Shown here in pieces: positions 28,021 through 39,032 of a stretch of 64,000 nucleotides of DNA. How positions within the stretch are numbered: the stretch's first letter is position 1; every line of letters begins with the position of its first letter. Source of the DNA: Diphasiastrum complanatum (taxonomy: Eukaryota > Streptophyta > Lycopodiopsida > Lycopodiales > Lycopodiaceae). Where the stretch lies: positions 14,577,684 through 14,641,683 of the forward strand of contig CM055108.1 of NCBI GenBank assembly GCA_029204225.1, written 5' to 3'. The notes below the pieces were generated by a model. It worked only from the letters and a program-made list of their open reading frames with translations, searched no databases and was not told where the DNA came from. A program made the translations under genes and the position numbers.

Positions 28021-29874
28021 TTATAACAACCATAGAAAAATGTAAATATATTTGCATAAAATCTTCTGGTACATGTGTCTCATCCACATCAAGGAATGCC
28101 AATCAATGATCTCTAAATCCATTTCTCCAGTTGGAAGTTGCTTGGGTGGAGAGCACTCTGCCACTGCAACTGGATATGAATTTTCGATTACAAGCTTTAT
28201 GGTCTGTTGCTTGAAGTGCATTATCTCCATTGGGGAGACCTTTGGGCATTTAAACTGAACAAAACAAAAACATAGTTAAATGTTATAAATCAAAGATTAG
28301 TTATTAGGAATATAATTAAGAAAAAAAACAAAAACACTATTAAATGTTATTAATCGAAGATTACCTCTTCCAAATTGGGAAGTCCATCTTGTAGTTCAAG
28401 CCAATTGAAAAAGAATTTGGCATTGCATACCGTATACCAACCACAGCTCACTGAATTAACCTGTTGGGAGGATTGCAGTATTCAATAAAACAAAAATTAG
28501 TAACAAGATTTGAACATTATGTAACATCGGATAAACTCGCAGGAGCTTATAATAAATTCTACAAAGGAAACAAGCACGCGTCGAACTAATATTCAAAAAA
28601 TATTGTTTGAATAGCAGATTAGCGCGCATGATATGAAAAAAACTACAAGGGTGCATCAAATGTATTGGAAAAATTTTCTGCATCAACCATTTTCAACTTC
28701 GAATACAACTTCGAATAAGCTATTGCATGTGGTACTGGAAAGAGTTCTAGTATTTTTTGTATATGGCTCTTGGCAATTTTGTGGGCGTGTGTAATAGAGT
28801 TCATCTTTGAACAAACTGGATTACACGAACCCTCATCATTGACATATAAGTACAACACATATAAGCTCCAATGATCACTGCAATCATAAAACCATTAATT
28901 TATTTGAATAAATATTCATATACAAAATTCTACTTAATAAATATGATAGAAGTACACTTATTTTGTTATGTATGGGAGATCGAGAATTGGAGTCCCCAGT
29001 CTGACGTATTGTAGCATATCATCGTGCAGACTTTTGAAGTCAGGGAAATCAAGAGCAGCCATAAATTGAAGAGGAAACAAAGCTACATCTATAAACAATG
29101 GGGTCTGGAAAAACTCCATCCAGTATTGAATCGCCCCCTCCTCCTACATTGTCCCCTACCATATTATCCCTACTTTCTAATTCACTTGTATCTAATTTAG
29201 ATAGGGGAAGACCAGCATTGGTCTTTGGCATCCTAAAATTGTAGAGAGGACCTAAAGCTTGAAGATAAGTGTTTAACAATTGGTCATACTATACATATTG
29301 AGGAATTTTTACAAAGGCAAGTGTAGAGGGTGAAGGAAGTAACACTGATAAACCAGTAAAAGAATTGTCATTCAAAATTGATTCGACCTTTACATTTACA
29401 AAATCATCTAAAATCTGTTACTGAAACAGGAGGGGGGGGGAAACTAATATTTTTGAGGATAGGAGGAGACCCAGATTTTGAAGGAGGAGGAGAAGAAGGA
29501 GATTGAGTTCTAGGAAGAAAAGATGGAGGTTGAGTTCTATGAGGAGGATATGGAGATTGAGTTCTAGGAGGAGAAGAAAGAGACAAGGAGAACTCAAGAT
29601 CAAAATTTTGGTCATTATCAATTATTTTCACAAAGGTATGGTCACATCTACAATTGATATCTGAAATTGACAAGATAATGTTATAAATTTTGTCATTATT
29701 CAAAAAAAAAAATTCTAACTGCCTTTTATGATATCCAATCCTTGAAAATTTTGAACAACTCCAATTGCCATTATTGCATCCAATAGCGAATTGACGCACA
29801 TATACTGCTTCTGTACACCAGAGAGGCTTTTCCCGTGCGCTAAATTGATATTGGAAGATAATATGAATGATCAA
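28021..29874 (-). pseudogene. Family X gene 2 remnant: proline-rich linker plus Ulp1-like (C48) protease domain
   Basis: Exons match the protease half of gene 2 at 39033-39900. A proline-rich linker (29600-29410, SPPRTQSPYPPHRTQPP) precedes LGTPILDLPYITK, then an exon starting at 28877 with DHWSLYVL and CSKMNSITH, then SSQQVNSVSCGWYTVCNAKF (28472-28365), then FKCPKVSPMEIMHFKQQ (from 28254). The H (DHW), Q and C (QQ.NSVSCGW) of Ulp1-type peptidases are kept. The usual acidic residue is N (KMNS). The histone-like N-terminus of the other copy is not visible here. Splice-site losses and frame breaks make it a pseudogene. The convergent gene 1 remnant lies downstream, as in the full element. Confidence 0.72.
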
Positions 29875-30284
29875 AGCTTGATTTGACAGATTCTTGTTAG
29901 CTTTGGATAGAATGAGGAGTCTATTGAATCAAGCTTTGATCATGCATACTACAGTCCAATTTGGGACAGTCGCATTGATATGATATTTTACTTGCATTAC
30001 CGAAGTATCTCATCAATGCGCACCTATTTGATCTATTCTTGTGAAGCATTTGTCCTCTCGCATGGACTCACTATCTGCTTTTTCAAAATGCTCTGCCTTA
30101 TAAAAATGTTCTGAATGAACAACTATCTAAAAAGAAAAAAATATTGCCTTTATGGTGCTTAAATAGGTCAAGAGACACGACTTTCAATGACCTCCATTTG
30201 ATATTTATTTAATGATTATTCGGAGAGGCTAGTACTAGACTACTAAATGTATTCCGACGTAGATACAAATTTTAGGGTCAGGGC

Positions 30285-31029
30285 AAATCCTCCAATAAAA
30301 TGTGTTGTGAGGGCATGGCATCTTGCGTGTATAAGCCCATGGCCCAATGAGCACGCAATTGAAGTTGTAAATAAAATAAACTTGACTTGGGCCTTGTAAT
30401 TAAAATAAAACTAGAGGCCCAATGTCATTTTTAAACTTAAAGATCACTTTTTAGAGTTGGGTCCAAATTGGGACTCACATGAATCTTGTGATTTCTAATG
30501 TACTTTTTGTGGACCCTTGGATCAAGTTGGGTCCAAGATGAATTGTTAGGATCATTGTGAATATTAGCCAATAAGATTGAGGGGCAAGGGCCTTTCCCAT
30601 TTTATAAAAAGGCACCATTTGTACACTATTTCCATGCTTAATGAGAAGGAGGAAACTCTACAATTTTTTGGAGGAGAAGCATCCTCATTTGCTATTCACT
30701 ACTTGCTAATGCTCTTGATTGTGTTTTCCATTGCTTTCTATTTCCATGTTTATTGTTTGCCATAGTGAATGCTTTTCCATTAGCAAGCATAAGGAGCATT
30801 TGAGCTAACCTCCACCTTCAATCTCTATCTCTCTCTCTTTCTCTCTTCTCTTCTCAACCTCTTCTTTTCTATCCCTTCCCTTCACCCAACTATGATGAAT
30901 GTTAGTGTAGAGGAGTAGAGTTAAAGATGAGTAGCATAGTGGTGAGTAGAGTTAAGGGAGAAAGTAGGAATTTAACTAAAAGTAGCATCTATGCATAGTT
31001 AGGCACCTATCCAATGATCTAACCTTTGT
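30285..31029 (+). repeat. 5' LTR of Ty3-1
   Basis: Aligns with 50939-51733 over its whole length with a few per cent differences by eye. Contains TATAAAAAG at 30603-30611. The first dozen bases of the 3' LTR (TGTAAATAAATA from 50927) are not found here, so this LTR may be slightly truncated. No clear primer-binding site follows. Confidence 0.85.
30603..30611 (+). promoter_or_regulatory. LTR TATA box
   Basis: TATAAAAAGGCACC, conserved in the 3' LTR at 51257 and in the LTR of Ty3-2 (TATAAAAAGGGACC at 60808). Confidence 0.65.
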
Positions 31030-31149
31030 AGGCCTAAAATTCATTCCGGTCGATCAGATTGATCAGATCCTTGAAGATCCAGACTGCATCCTATTGTATA
31101 AGCGAGATCCAATCACTTTGAAACCTACCATCAGATGAATCTGAGATCG

Positions 31150-32655
31150 GGACGATCAATAGCACGAAGGATAGCAAATCAGGCACCACACTTTTCCAAA
31201 TTAGCAGCTGTGCAACAAGAGGCATAACCGGAACCAACACCAATGGATCCAATGGGCCAACCTGTACCTGTCGCACCCTTGCATGCAATTCGGAGAGCAC
31301 CACAGATGGAGATACCAAAATACGACGGATCCTCAGATCTCATCCGATTCCTCCAGATCTACAAGCAAGCTTGTGAAATCTACGGCAAATGGACACCTGT
31401 GGAGAAGCTGATGCTATTCCCTATGTCCTTACTTGCAGTGGCTCAGGATTGGTTTTTCAACGTGTTAGAGGAAGAGAAATCCACTTGGGAAGCGGTTGAA
31501 GCGGCTCTCATTACGCGCTTTAAACCAAGAAAGTTCTTGGAAGACCCGTTTCTCCTGCTAAGCAAAGTCAAGATGGAAAAACCAGAAAGGGTCCGGGATT
31601 ATATTGAACGGGTCAAACATCTACGATTCGAGTTCAGTGCAGCCCTGACTCTCGATCATGCAGTGATTATGTGGTTCCTAGCCGGGTTACCATGAAGTAT
31701 TAGAAGAGAACAGAAAAGACGGGAGCAGTATGCTACTCTGCAAGAAGCTATGGAAGATGCCATCAAGGAAGAGGATGAGGGATCTGACGACGAATATCCT
31801 TCCACCCACACTCCTACTCCCTCGATAGCATCATCATCATCAAACACATCCACTCTATCCACAGAACTGCTGTTGGAGCAAATGACAAAATTACACAAAT
31901 AGCAGATGGAGCAATTTACGGTGCAACTTGACCAGAAACTGAAGGCCTTACAAGGAACTGTAGTAGTAACTCCACATTAACCAGAACCAACCCAATTGCA
32001 GTATCCTCGACGAGAAAATGTATGGTGTTCAATATGCACGCAAAACCATACAGCAAACGAGTCTCCAGTCCTAAAGAAAATCTGAGACTGACACATAGAT
32101 TCTGCCATCTGTGCAATGCGACATAGCACGATACGACATTTTGCTCGTTTAACCCCAGAGTTGTTCAACAGAAGAGAAGTCCCTATCAGAATTCTTATCC
32201 TTATCATCAAGGGGCACCTAATGCGGTACCAAGGTACGGCGCACCCAATCCACCACAACGCATGGCCTTACCTGCTCCACCAAGGCCAGCCAATCAACAA
32301 GTGGCCCATGTAAACCTGACAGCAGCAGAACAAGAATTGCAAATGTCACCTCAACCTGAGTAGCAGCAGTGGTACGGACCAGATGAACCATTTATGGATC
32401 CTGCCATAAATGAATATGTATCGGCCTATGCAGCTCAAACTTAACGTCAAGGTGGAAGAAATTACGGCTGCTACAGGTGTGGCGAGGGACACAGAATTGT
32501 AGAATGTCCCTACAAAGGACAATATACAACCTCTTGCCGGGATTGCGGTTATGGACATTGTTTCAAGAATTGTCCATTTAAACCTGGAACCAGTGCACCT
32601 CTTAACCTCATTGCCATACAGCAACCAGCAGTTCCAGCAGGGATGCCATCAAAAT
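31150..32655 (+). pseudogene. Ty3-1 gag: capsid and nucleocapsid
   Basis: Capsid: MEIPKYDGSSDLIRFLQ, AQDWFFNVLEEEKSTWE and VRDYIERVKHLRFEF, ending WFLAGLP at 31695, then a stop. The frame continues with EAMEDAIKEEDEGSDDEYP. Knuckles: a first broken motif WCSICTQNHTANES, then CYRCGEGHRIVECP and CRDCGYGHCFKNCP (32465-32580). Several in-frame stops make it non-functional. It would form the virus-like particle and bind the RNA. Confidence 0.85.
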
Positions 32656-32675
32656 GACGACACGACTACGCTCCT

Positions 32676-34346
32676 GTGGTAGTTGTTACACGAGCACAGA
32701 AGAGGAAGGAAGTGGCTTCCTCACCACCACCATCGGTCACTGACGACCGACTCTCAACTTCAGCGCCATATCCAAATGTGAGGGAAGAGAGAAGACAGTA
32801 CCAGAAAATAAGACACTGGGTACAAAAAACACAAGAAGAGAAAAAAGAGCAAGAACGAAACAATCCTACAGAACCTCCAATCGACGTCGAACGGGATCCA
32901 CAACCGGGCTCACCACTGCGCATTGATCAGAATGATCGGTTGCACCAGCATGAACCACCTTTTTACATGGTTGAGCCTGAGAAACCATGCACTGAAAGGC
33001 TCACACTCTTGTTGTCATGCCACGTTAGTTTACCCCTCGAAGAACTACTGCGGATTGCACAACAAACAAAAAGCCATTTAGCTGAATGGGCCAAGGCGGA
33101 TGAGGAGCCAGTAGCGCCTGAGCCCATCTATTGTGCGGGCTATGATGAAACAAGTAACGTCCTCCACATTGGAGCAGCATGGGAAAGTGAGGAACACAAC
33201 ATCACTTTGCCAATCAAACACAAGAGATACGAGGACGAGGCGACAATGGTAGATGGAGGATCAGGTATCAATTTGATCTCCACTACCTTGTACGAAAAAT
33301 GGGGATTACAAGGATTGAAACCAGCCAGATTCACCATCAAGCTAGCAGATCAATCTAGTGTGAAACCAAAAGGTGTAGTTGTTGATATTCCCGTAAGGAT
33401 AGCAAGCATGTAGTATGTGATTACTTTTGTGGTCATGGATATACCTGAATCTCCATCTGCATACCGTATTTTACTAGGAAGACCATGGTTTAGGGCTGTG
33501 CAAGTAGTACACAACTGGAGTACAGGGAAACTCACCTTCGAGAACAGAGAACAGGCTGTAAAAGTAGATCCAACCACATGGGTAGTGAAACCTATTGCAC
33601 ACAAAGCTGATGACAGATCATCCACGACAGATCATACGATTGATCGCCCAAGGCCAGCCAAGGGAGGTCACTATCATTCAGAGGCCGATGTCATGAGATG
33701 GACGGATGCATTAGCAACTATTGACTGCCAGGCATGTCAATATGAATCAGATCCAGAATCGAGTACATCTTCACCCATATGTTACACTATGGACACACCA
33801 ATCACATTTGGAGTGAATATGATAAACGTAGCATGGCTGTCAGCGGAGTCGATTGAGAACCCAGTGGACGATGATCTAGTCTCTTGGCAATATGCTCTAA
33901 CTTATAATAAGGAGATTGAGCTAACTGATGAACAAGTCCTACACCACATGGACCCAAATCGTTACGGAAGCAAGAAGGTACCAGCTCAACCACCACAAAG
34001 GTCTGCTATGGCAAAAGTCTCAAGGATCGAACCACCCAAGTCACCTGCGAATAAGAAGAATCAAGCAACACTACAACCAGGTGATCCGATGGTAATAGCT
34101 ACAGTAGACGTTGATATTTGCAACCATGAGGCGAATGTCACAGCAGTCCCAAAGAAAGACAACAAGGATGAACCCATCAAAATGACAAAAAAGAGCAATA
34201 AGAAGGTGTTGGATTTCTTGAAGGCAATCAAGTCGGACTCAGATACAGCGTCATCTTCTACACATGTGACAAAAAATAAAAAAAATGACCAGTCGGGCCA
34301 AGATCAATATGCTGAAAGAGGAATCTCGACGAGCTCCAGTTCATGA
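32676..34346 (+). pseudogene. Ty3-1 protease region with long linker
   Basis: Starts VVVTRAQKRKEVASS. A charged segment leads to the retropepsin site MVDGGSGINLIST (about residues 190-202), then a single in-frame stop at 33414. The same frame continues YVITFVVMD, LLGRPWFRAVQVVHNW (the flap-side hallmark of Ty3 proteases) and a ~300-residue linker with LATIDCQACQYES and DEQVLHHMDPNRYG. The protein would process Gag-Pol. Apart from the one stop the frame is well kept. Confidence 0.85.
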
Positions 34347-35190
34347 GCTTGATACTTTCAAGAATTATACATTGGATGACGTGGTAATGATGATGCCGCA
34401 AGCCCAACGAGAACCTAATCAAAGTCAGGCACCAATGGAACAAGTCTTCGAGGGACCTGCGCGAACACAGTCGATGAATCTTGCAAATCATGCAGGCGAC
34501 ATTCAAAGATTATTTGCAAAATTTTTTGGAAATTTTCTTGGACAATCTGTGCGTGCATGGACCAGATTCAGAACACTTATCCAATTTGGAAAAGGTGCTA
34601 CAAAAATGCCGCGAATACCAGATCTCCCTGAATCCAGAAAAATGTGAATTCTGGGTGACACATGGCTTGATACCAAGACACGGGATCGCCACAGATCTAT
34701 CAAAGATCAGGATCATTGTTGATCTATCACCACCAGGGACGGTCCGCGAGGTCTACATTTTCATGGGTCATGCTAACTATTATAGGACCTTCATTCTCGA
34801 TTTTGTGGAATTAGCCAGACCAATTTACAAGGCCACAATGGATCCACATTGGAATGAGGAACCTCTAAAGGCTTTCCAGAAGATTAAGGATGCATTGGTC
34901 TCAGCACCAATCGTACGACCACCCAATTGGTCCATTGAGTTCCACGTGCATACAGACGCATTGAAGTATGCAGTTGGAGCAGTCTTAACCCAGCCAGGTG
35001 AACACAAAAAGGATTTTCCAATTCGATTTGCTAGCCGACAGCTCAGTGATACCGAAATGAATTATTCAACCACAGAGTGATAAGCATTGGCAATGATCTA
35101 TGCGGTTAAGAAGTTTCGACACTATTTGATGGCCACTCACTTTGCTTTTTATACGGACCATCAACCCTTGCTATATCTCGTTAATAAAAC
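34347..35190 (+). pseudogene. Ty3-1 reverse transcriptase (catalytic core deleted) and RNase H
   Basis: After RTQSMNLANHAG (34467-34500) the sequence jumps straight to TFKDYLQNFLEIFLDNLC. In Ty3-2 these parts are separated by about 580 bp that encode the RT fingers and most of the palm, so Ty3-1 has a deletion there. The YLDD motif reads FLDN. Then follow CREYQISLNPEKC, FMGHANYYRTF and RNase H blocks (HVHTDALKYAVGAVLTQ, RFASRQLSD), a stop at 35080 and FAFYTDHQPLLYLVNKT. Reverse transcription by this copy is impossible. Confidence 0.85.
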
Positions 35191-36628
35191 TTGCAACACC
35201 GGGAGAATCACCAGATGCTCTTGTTGTTGTTGGAATTTGATTTTCGGATAGTAGTTCGCAAGGGAAAACAACACTACATGGCAGATCATGTGTCACGAAT
35301 CAAGGGAAAGGAGATTGCAACCCAACCCGACGATGAGCTGGCAGATGCTGCCTTATTTTACATAGATACTATACCAGAATGGGCTACCGACATTGTCAAA
35401 TATCTAAGGCGGGGCCAACCAGACAAATCACTACCAAAGGCGAAACATCGGAAATTGATCTTGAAAGCTAGACCTTATCAGCTGATTGCTGACCAGTTGT
35501 ACCAAAGAGGTCCAGACGGAATTCTTCGGTGGTGTATTCTTCCTCATGAGACCACCCAAATCATTTCGCTTTCACATGAAGGCATGGGTGGAGGTCATTT
35601 TGCATCTGACATTACAGTTTGCAAGATCCTGCAATCAGGATGTTGGTGGCCAACGATTCATAAAGACACAGAGGAATACTTGAAAAGGTGTGATGTGTGA
35701 CAAAGGGCAAGAAGACCAACGAGATTGAATTATGATCTACTGCACCCAGTCTTAGCCCAAGCACCGTTCGAAAAATGGGGATTGGATTATATTGGTCCAA
35801 TTTACCCTACAGCAAGGAGTTCCCAGACTCGATACATAATCGTAGCCACAGACTACCTCACGAAATGGGTCGAAGCCAAGGCAATACGAGTAGTAGACGC
35901 TAGGACCACTGCCAAGTTCCTTTATGAAAATATCATTGTGCGCTTCGGGTGCCCGGTGGAACTAGTCAGTGATCGCGGAAGCCATTTCATCAACGAGACC
36001 ATCAAGGTCCTATTGGAGGAATTCTTTGTGATCCACAGAACCAGTACGGCTTATTATCCTCGTGGTAATGGGCAAGCAGAATCATCCGATAAGATTCTAT
36101 GTAGCATGCTCACAAAAACAGTTGAAGCTAGCAGATCAGATTGGGAACACAAGTTGCATGCTGCACTGTGGGCATTCAGGATAGCATATAAAGTGAGCAC
36201 CGATCAAACACCCTTCCAATTGGTATATGGTCAGGATGTTGTGATGCCAGTAGAGTTTTTAGTTCCATCATGGATTGCCATCGTGCAACATCTTAATGAG
36301 TCCAAATCTCTACAGCTACGCCACGAAGCTCTACATAAACTCTGTGAAACACACTTACTAGTTGTGCATGCAGTGGCAGCGGAAAAGAAAAGACGCAAGG
36401 CTTGGCATGATCGCAGATTACAAAAGAAGGATCTTCAATCCAGAAGATCTGGTCCTGATGTATAAAACCAAGGCGATCAAGGGGAAGTTAAAATTCACGG
36501 GCAAAGGTCCTTATAGGATCAAGGAAATTCTTAATCATGGGGCCGTGAACTTAGAACAGCTTGATGGGACGCCCTTCGACACACCCATCAATGGCAGCCG
36601 GTTGCATAAGTACTGGCCACCACAGTAA
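35191..36628 (+). pseudogene. Ty3-1 integrase
   Basis: Zinc-binding N-terminus: SHEGMGGGHFASDITVCKIL, GCWWPT and EEYLKRCDV, stop at 35698. Core: FEKWGLDYIGPI (first D), ELVSDRGSHF (second D), STAYYPRGNGQAESSDK (E), then TPFQLVYGQDVVMPVE. A frameshift near 36430 leads to EDLVLMYKTKAIKGKLKF and NGSRLHKYWPPQ at 36628. All three catalytic residues are kept, but the frame is broken at the two points given. Confidence 0.88.
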
Positions 36629-37002
36629 GACAGATCTAGATTGGGGGTGGTACATTACAAAAAGCTTATCTGCTCAGTCATTATTGCTAGATCTAAGGAG
36701 ATCCAGCCAAATCAAGCTAAATCCATCAAGATTCAGCCAGATCTGACAGGATCGGAGAAATCCATCAGAATCCAAGGAGGATTCAGATCCTGATAGGGTC
36801 AAAAAGAAAGCAGATCATCAGACTGACTGAGGGGTCTACTACCAAGAATCCATCAGAACTTCCAGAGCACTACCAATAGTTAGATCAAGCCTGGATGAAG
36901 CTGATTACCAGTTTACAAAAGTTAAAAATCAGAAAATCTCGAGATCTCATCAAAAAACACTTTGAAGGAGCACTTTTTTCATGATTTTTTGAGATCCCCT
37001 GG

Positions 37003-37040
37003 GAGCATTAGAGGAGTTCTCAATATCAAAAAGACCCTTT
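37003..37040 (+). repeat. Left terminal inverted repeat of family X
   Basis: GAGC followed by ATTAGAGGAGTTCTC and on to GACCCTTT. Identical in reverse complement to 46981-47022 except for a TATC absent here. Confidence 0.75.
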
Positions 37041-37472
37041 GTAAAGATACTTTTATTTATTTTTATTTAGTTTTGACCATCACCAGGCCCTATCAAAATG
37101 CACAGATTTGAAATCTACGTAACGTAGTTCAAATTAACTAAAACATAAAAATGCAATATAGAAAACTTTGAAATTTGTGTCCCGGCAGCATGGACGTATC
37201 CCATTGGTTTCTTTTTCCTGCCCGACACGTGCTAATCTGCCTGACGTCAATATCCGAAGTTAAATTTACTTTACTATGCTGGTTAGTATAATGAAATTTT
37301 CTAACTATACTAGTTACAGTTATAGAAATATAGTATGTACAGTTACATAAAATATGGTATACGCCGTGACTGTGACTATGTTGGCATTCACATTAGATTA
37401 AATGTGATACGAAAAACTAAAATCAAGTAACATATCAGAGAGATTTTTGGCGCCCAAGCTTTGAAAATAGCA
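37041..37472. promoter_or_regulatory. Left subterminal region and gene 1 upstream region
   Basis: AT-rich, with repeated AGTTACAGTTA, ACAGTTACA and CTGTGACTAT motifs (37310-37380) that recur near the right end (TTAACTGTGACTATAG, about 46847-46862). An E2F-like TTTTTGGCGCCC ends about 20 bases before the ATG at 37473. Confidence 0.4.
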
Positions 37473-38843
37473 ATGGCGAGGAGACCCAGATCTACAATCG
37501 ATTTCGTGATTTTTTACAATTAGAAAGATGAAGCTGATAACTGGAAGCCAACAAAATATACGAAGAACTCATGGGTATTGCTGCATCCATCATCAAAGGG
37601 CAATTTTCGACAAAAGAAAAGAGCAAAAATGACTTACAAATCTAATTGGAAAGCAAAATTTTTGGAGTTTAAGACTACCCCGGGAGGTCAATCGATATCA
37701 GAAGTCTTAGTGCAACATGTATATATGCATTCAGAAATCAAAGTACATGATATCAATCCTCATGATCATCAAAAATGTAATTGTAAGTATATCAAAACAT
37801 ATGCACTCTACAACAATCATAGGTGATTTCCTTTATTGATGCTCTTCAGATTATGATTTAAATGCTTCAACATTGTTTTTTTCTTTCAGATTTATATCCA
37901 TCATGCATAAGTGAATGGGAGCTCGCACAATCACTTGCAGGAATATTAGACGTGATTCACTCTGATGTTGGAAACCTACAATACAAAGGAAAAATCCAAA
38001 GGAACTTGCAGATTGTGGTATCTATTTTTATGAATCTTTATATACGCCACAAATAGATGGAGATTTAGGCAAGCTCGAAGCAATTCCATTGCCTAGTTTT
38101 CAAAGTGATGAGTGGCTACTCCTGACAGCATTGTTTCTGAATCCTTGAGATGCAAGCTACTCATTGATATTAAAAATGCTATGAAGATAAGCACAGGCTC
38201 CAAAATTGTTCACCTAAGTTGGTTTATCTCATTGCATACATTTGTTGATTTTTTCTCGAGTGCTAGTGTTCGTAGGACACCGACTTTATTTGTTTGCAAG
38301 GATTTATCAGATGAGACTTTGTTAGATCTCATGGATCAAGGCTGGGATAGTAAAACAAATAATGACATAGAATGCAGGATTAAAAAGTCCTCAATGATCT
38401 TTCGTTATCATATCAAAAAGCAAATGCTTAGTGTCACATTTAGCTACCAGAGATAGAAGAAAATTGAAGGTACATGGCTACCACTGGATCAAGACTTTGA
38501 GCTAAATGGTCACACAAACCGAATGGAGATAAGCATTATCTACAATGAGGAATATTTGACTATGGTTGAGGTGGAAGAGCACTGGAAGCTTGATTTTATC
38601 AGAACAGAGCTCATGCTATTACAAACCAATCTACCAACATATTTCAGATTTATCATCAACGGAAGACTTGTAAGTACTTTATGTTTATTGCCATTTCAAA
38701 ATAGAACAAAATAATAGAAAATGTCATCATTTACAATTGCACATTCACTAATATTTGCCATGTCACAGATGCGAAAAAGACAGGAGCTGATAACATGCTG
38801 CAAAGATCTACCTACAACAATCACCATTGTGGGAGAACAGTAG
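37473..38843 (+). pseudogene. Family X gene 1: unknown protein, three exons
   Basis: Exons 37473-37782, 37890-38669 and 38769-38843 with GT/AG introns. Start MARRPRSTIDFVIFYN is followed by a stop, then DEADNWKPTKYTKNSW, CISEWELAQSLAGILD, a frameshift, PSFQSDEWLLL, IVHLSWFISLHTFVDFF, TPTLFVCKDLSDETLLDL, a stop at 38454, LPLDQDFEL, YLTMVEVEEHW and, in the last exon, MRKRQELITCC. The second copy at 27170-27530 shares the last two exons and the exact intron site, so it was a real gene. No domain is recognised. It is convergent with gene 2. Confidence 0.65.
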
Positions 38844-39032
38844 TTTCAAATAAATTTTAGTAAAAATCTGTGTATACACCCTTTCATTCAATAAATGAAA
38901 GCCCAAGTTCGGCATCTATACATGTATTTTGTGCTCCCAAATTCATAAACTGGAGTAGCATTTGATATATCAATGTATATTTTTCTATGAAGTCTATACA
39001 TGTATTTTTGTTCTATGCTATCTATATTTTTT

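Noticed and set aside
29875-30280. Histone-like or gene 3-like sequence in the 27-30-kb family X copy
   Set aside because: No H3 motif was found in any frame. A weak plus-strand similarity to the gene 3 start (DMIFYLHYRSI against DVFYEHYVRF) is too short to support.
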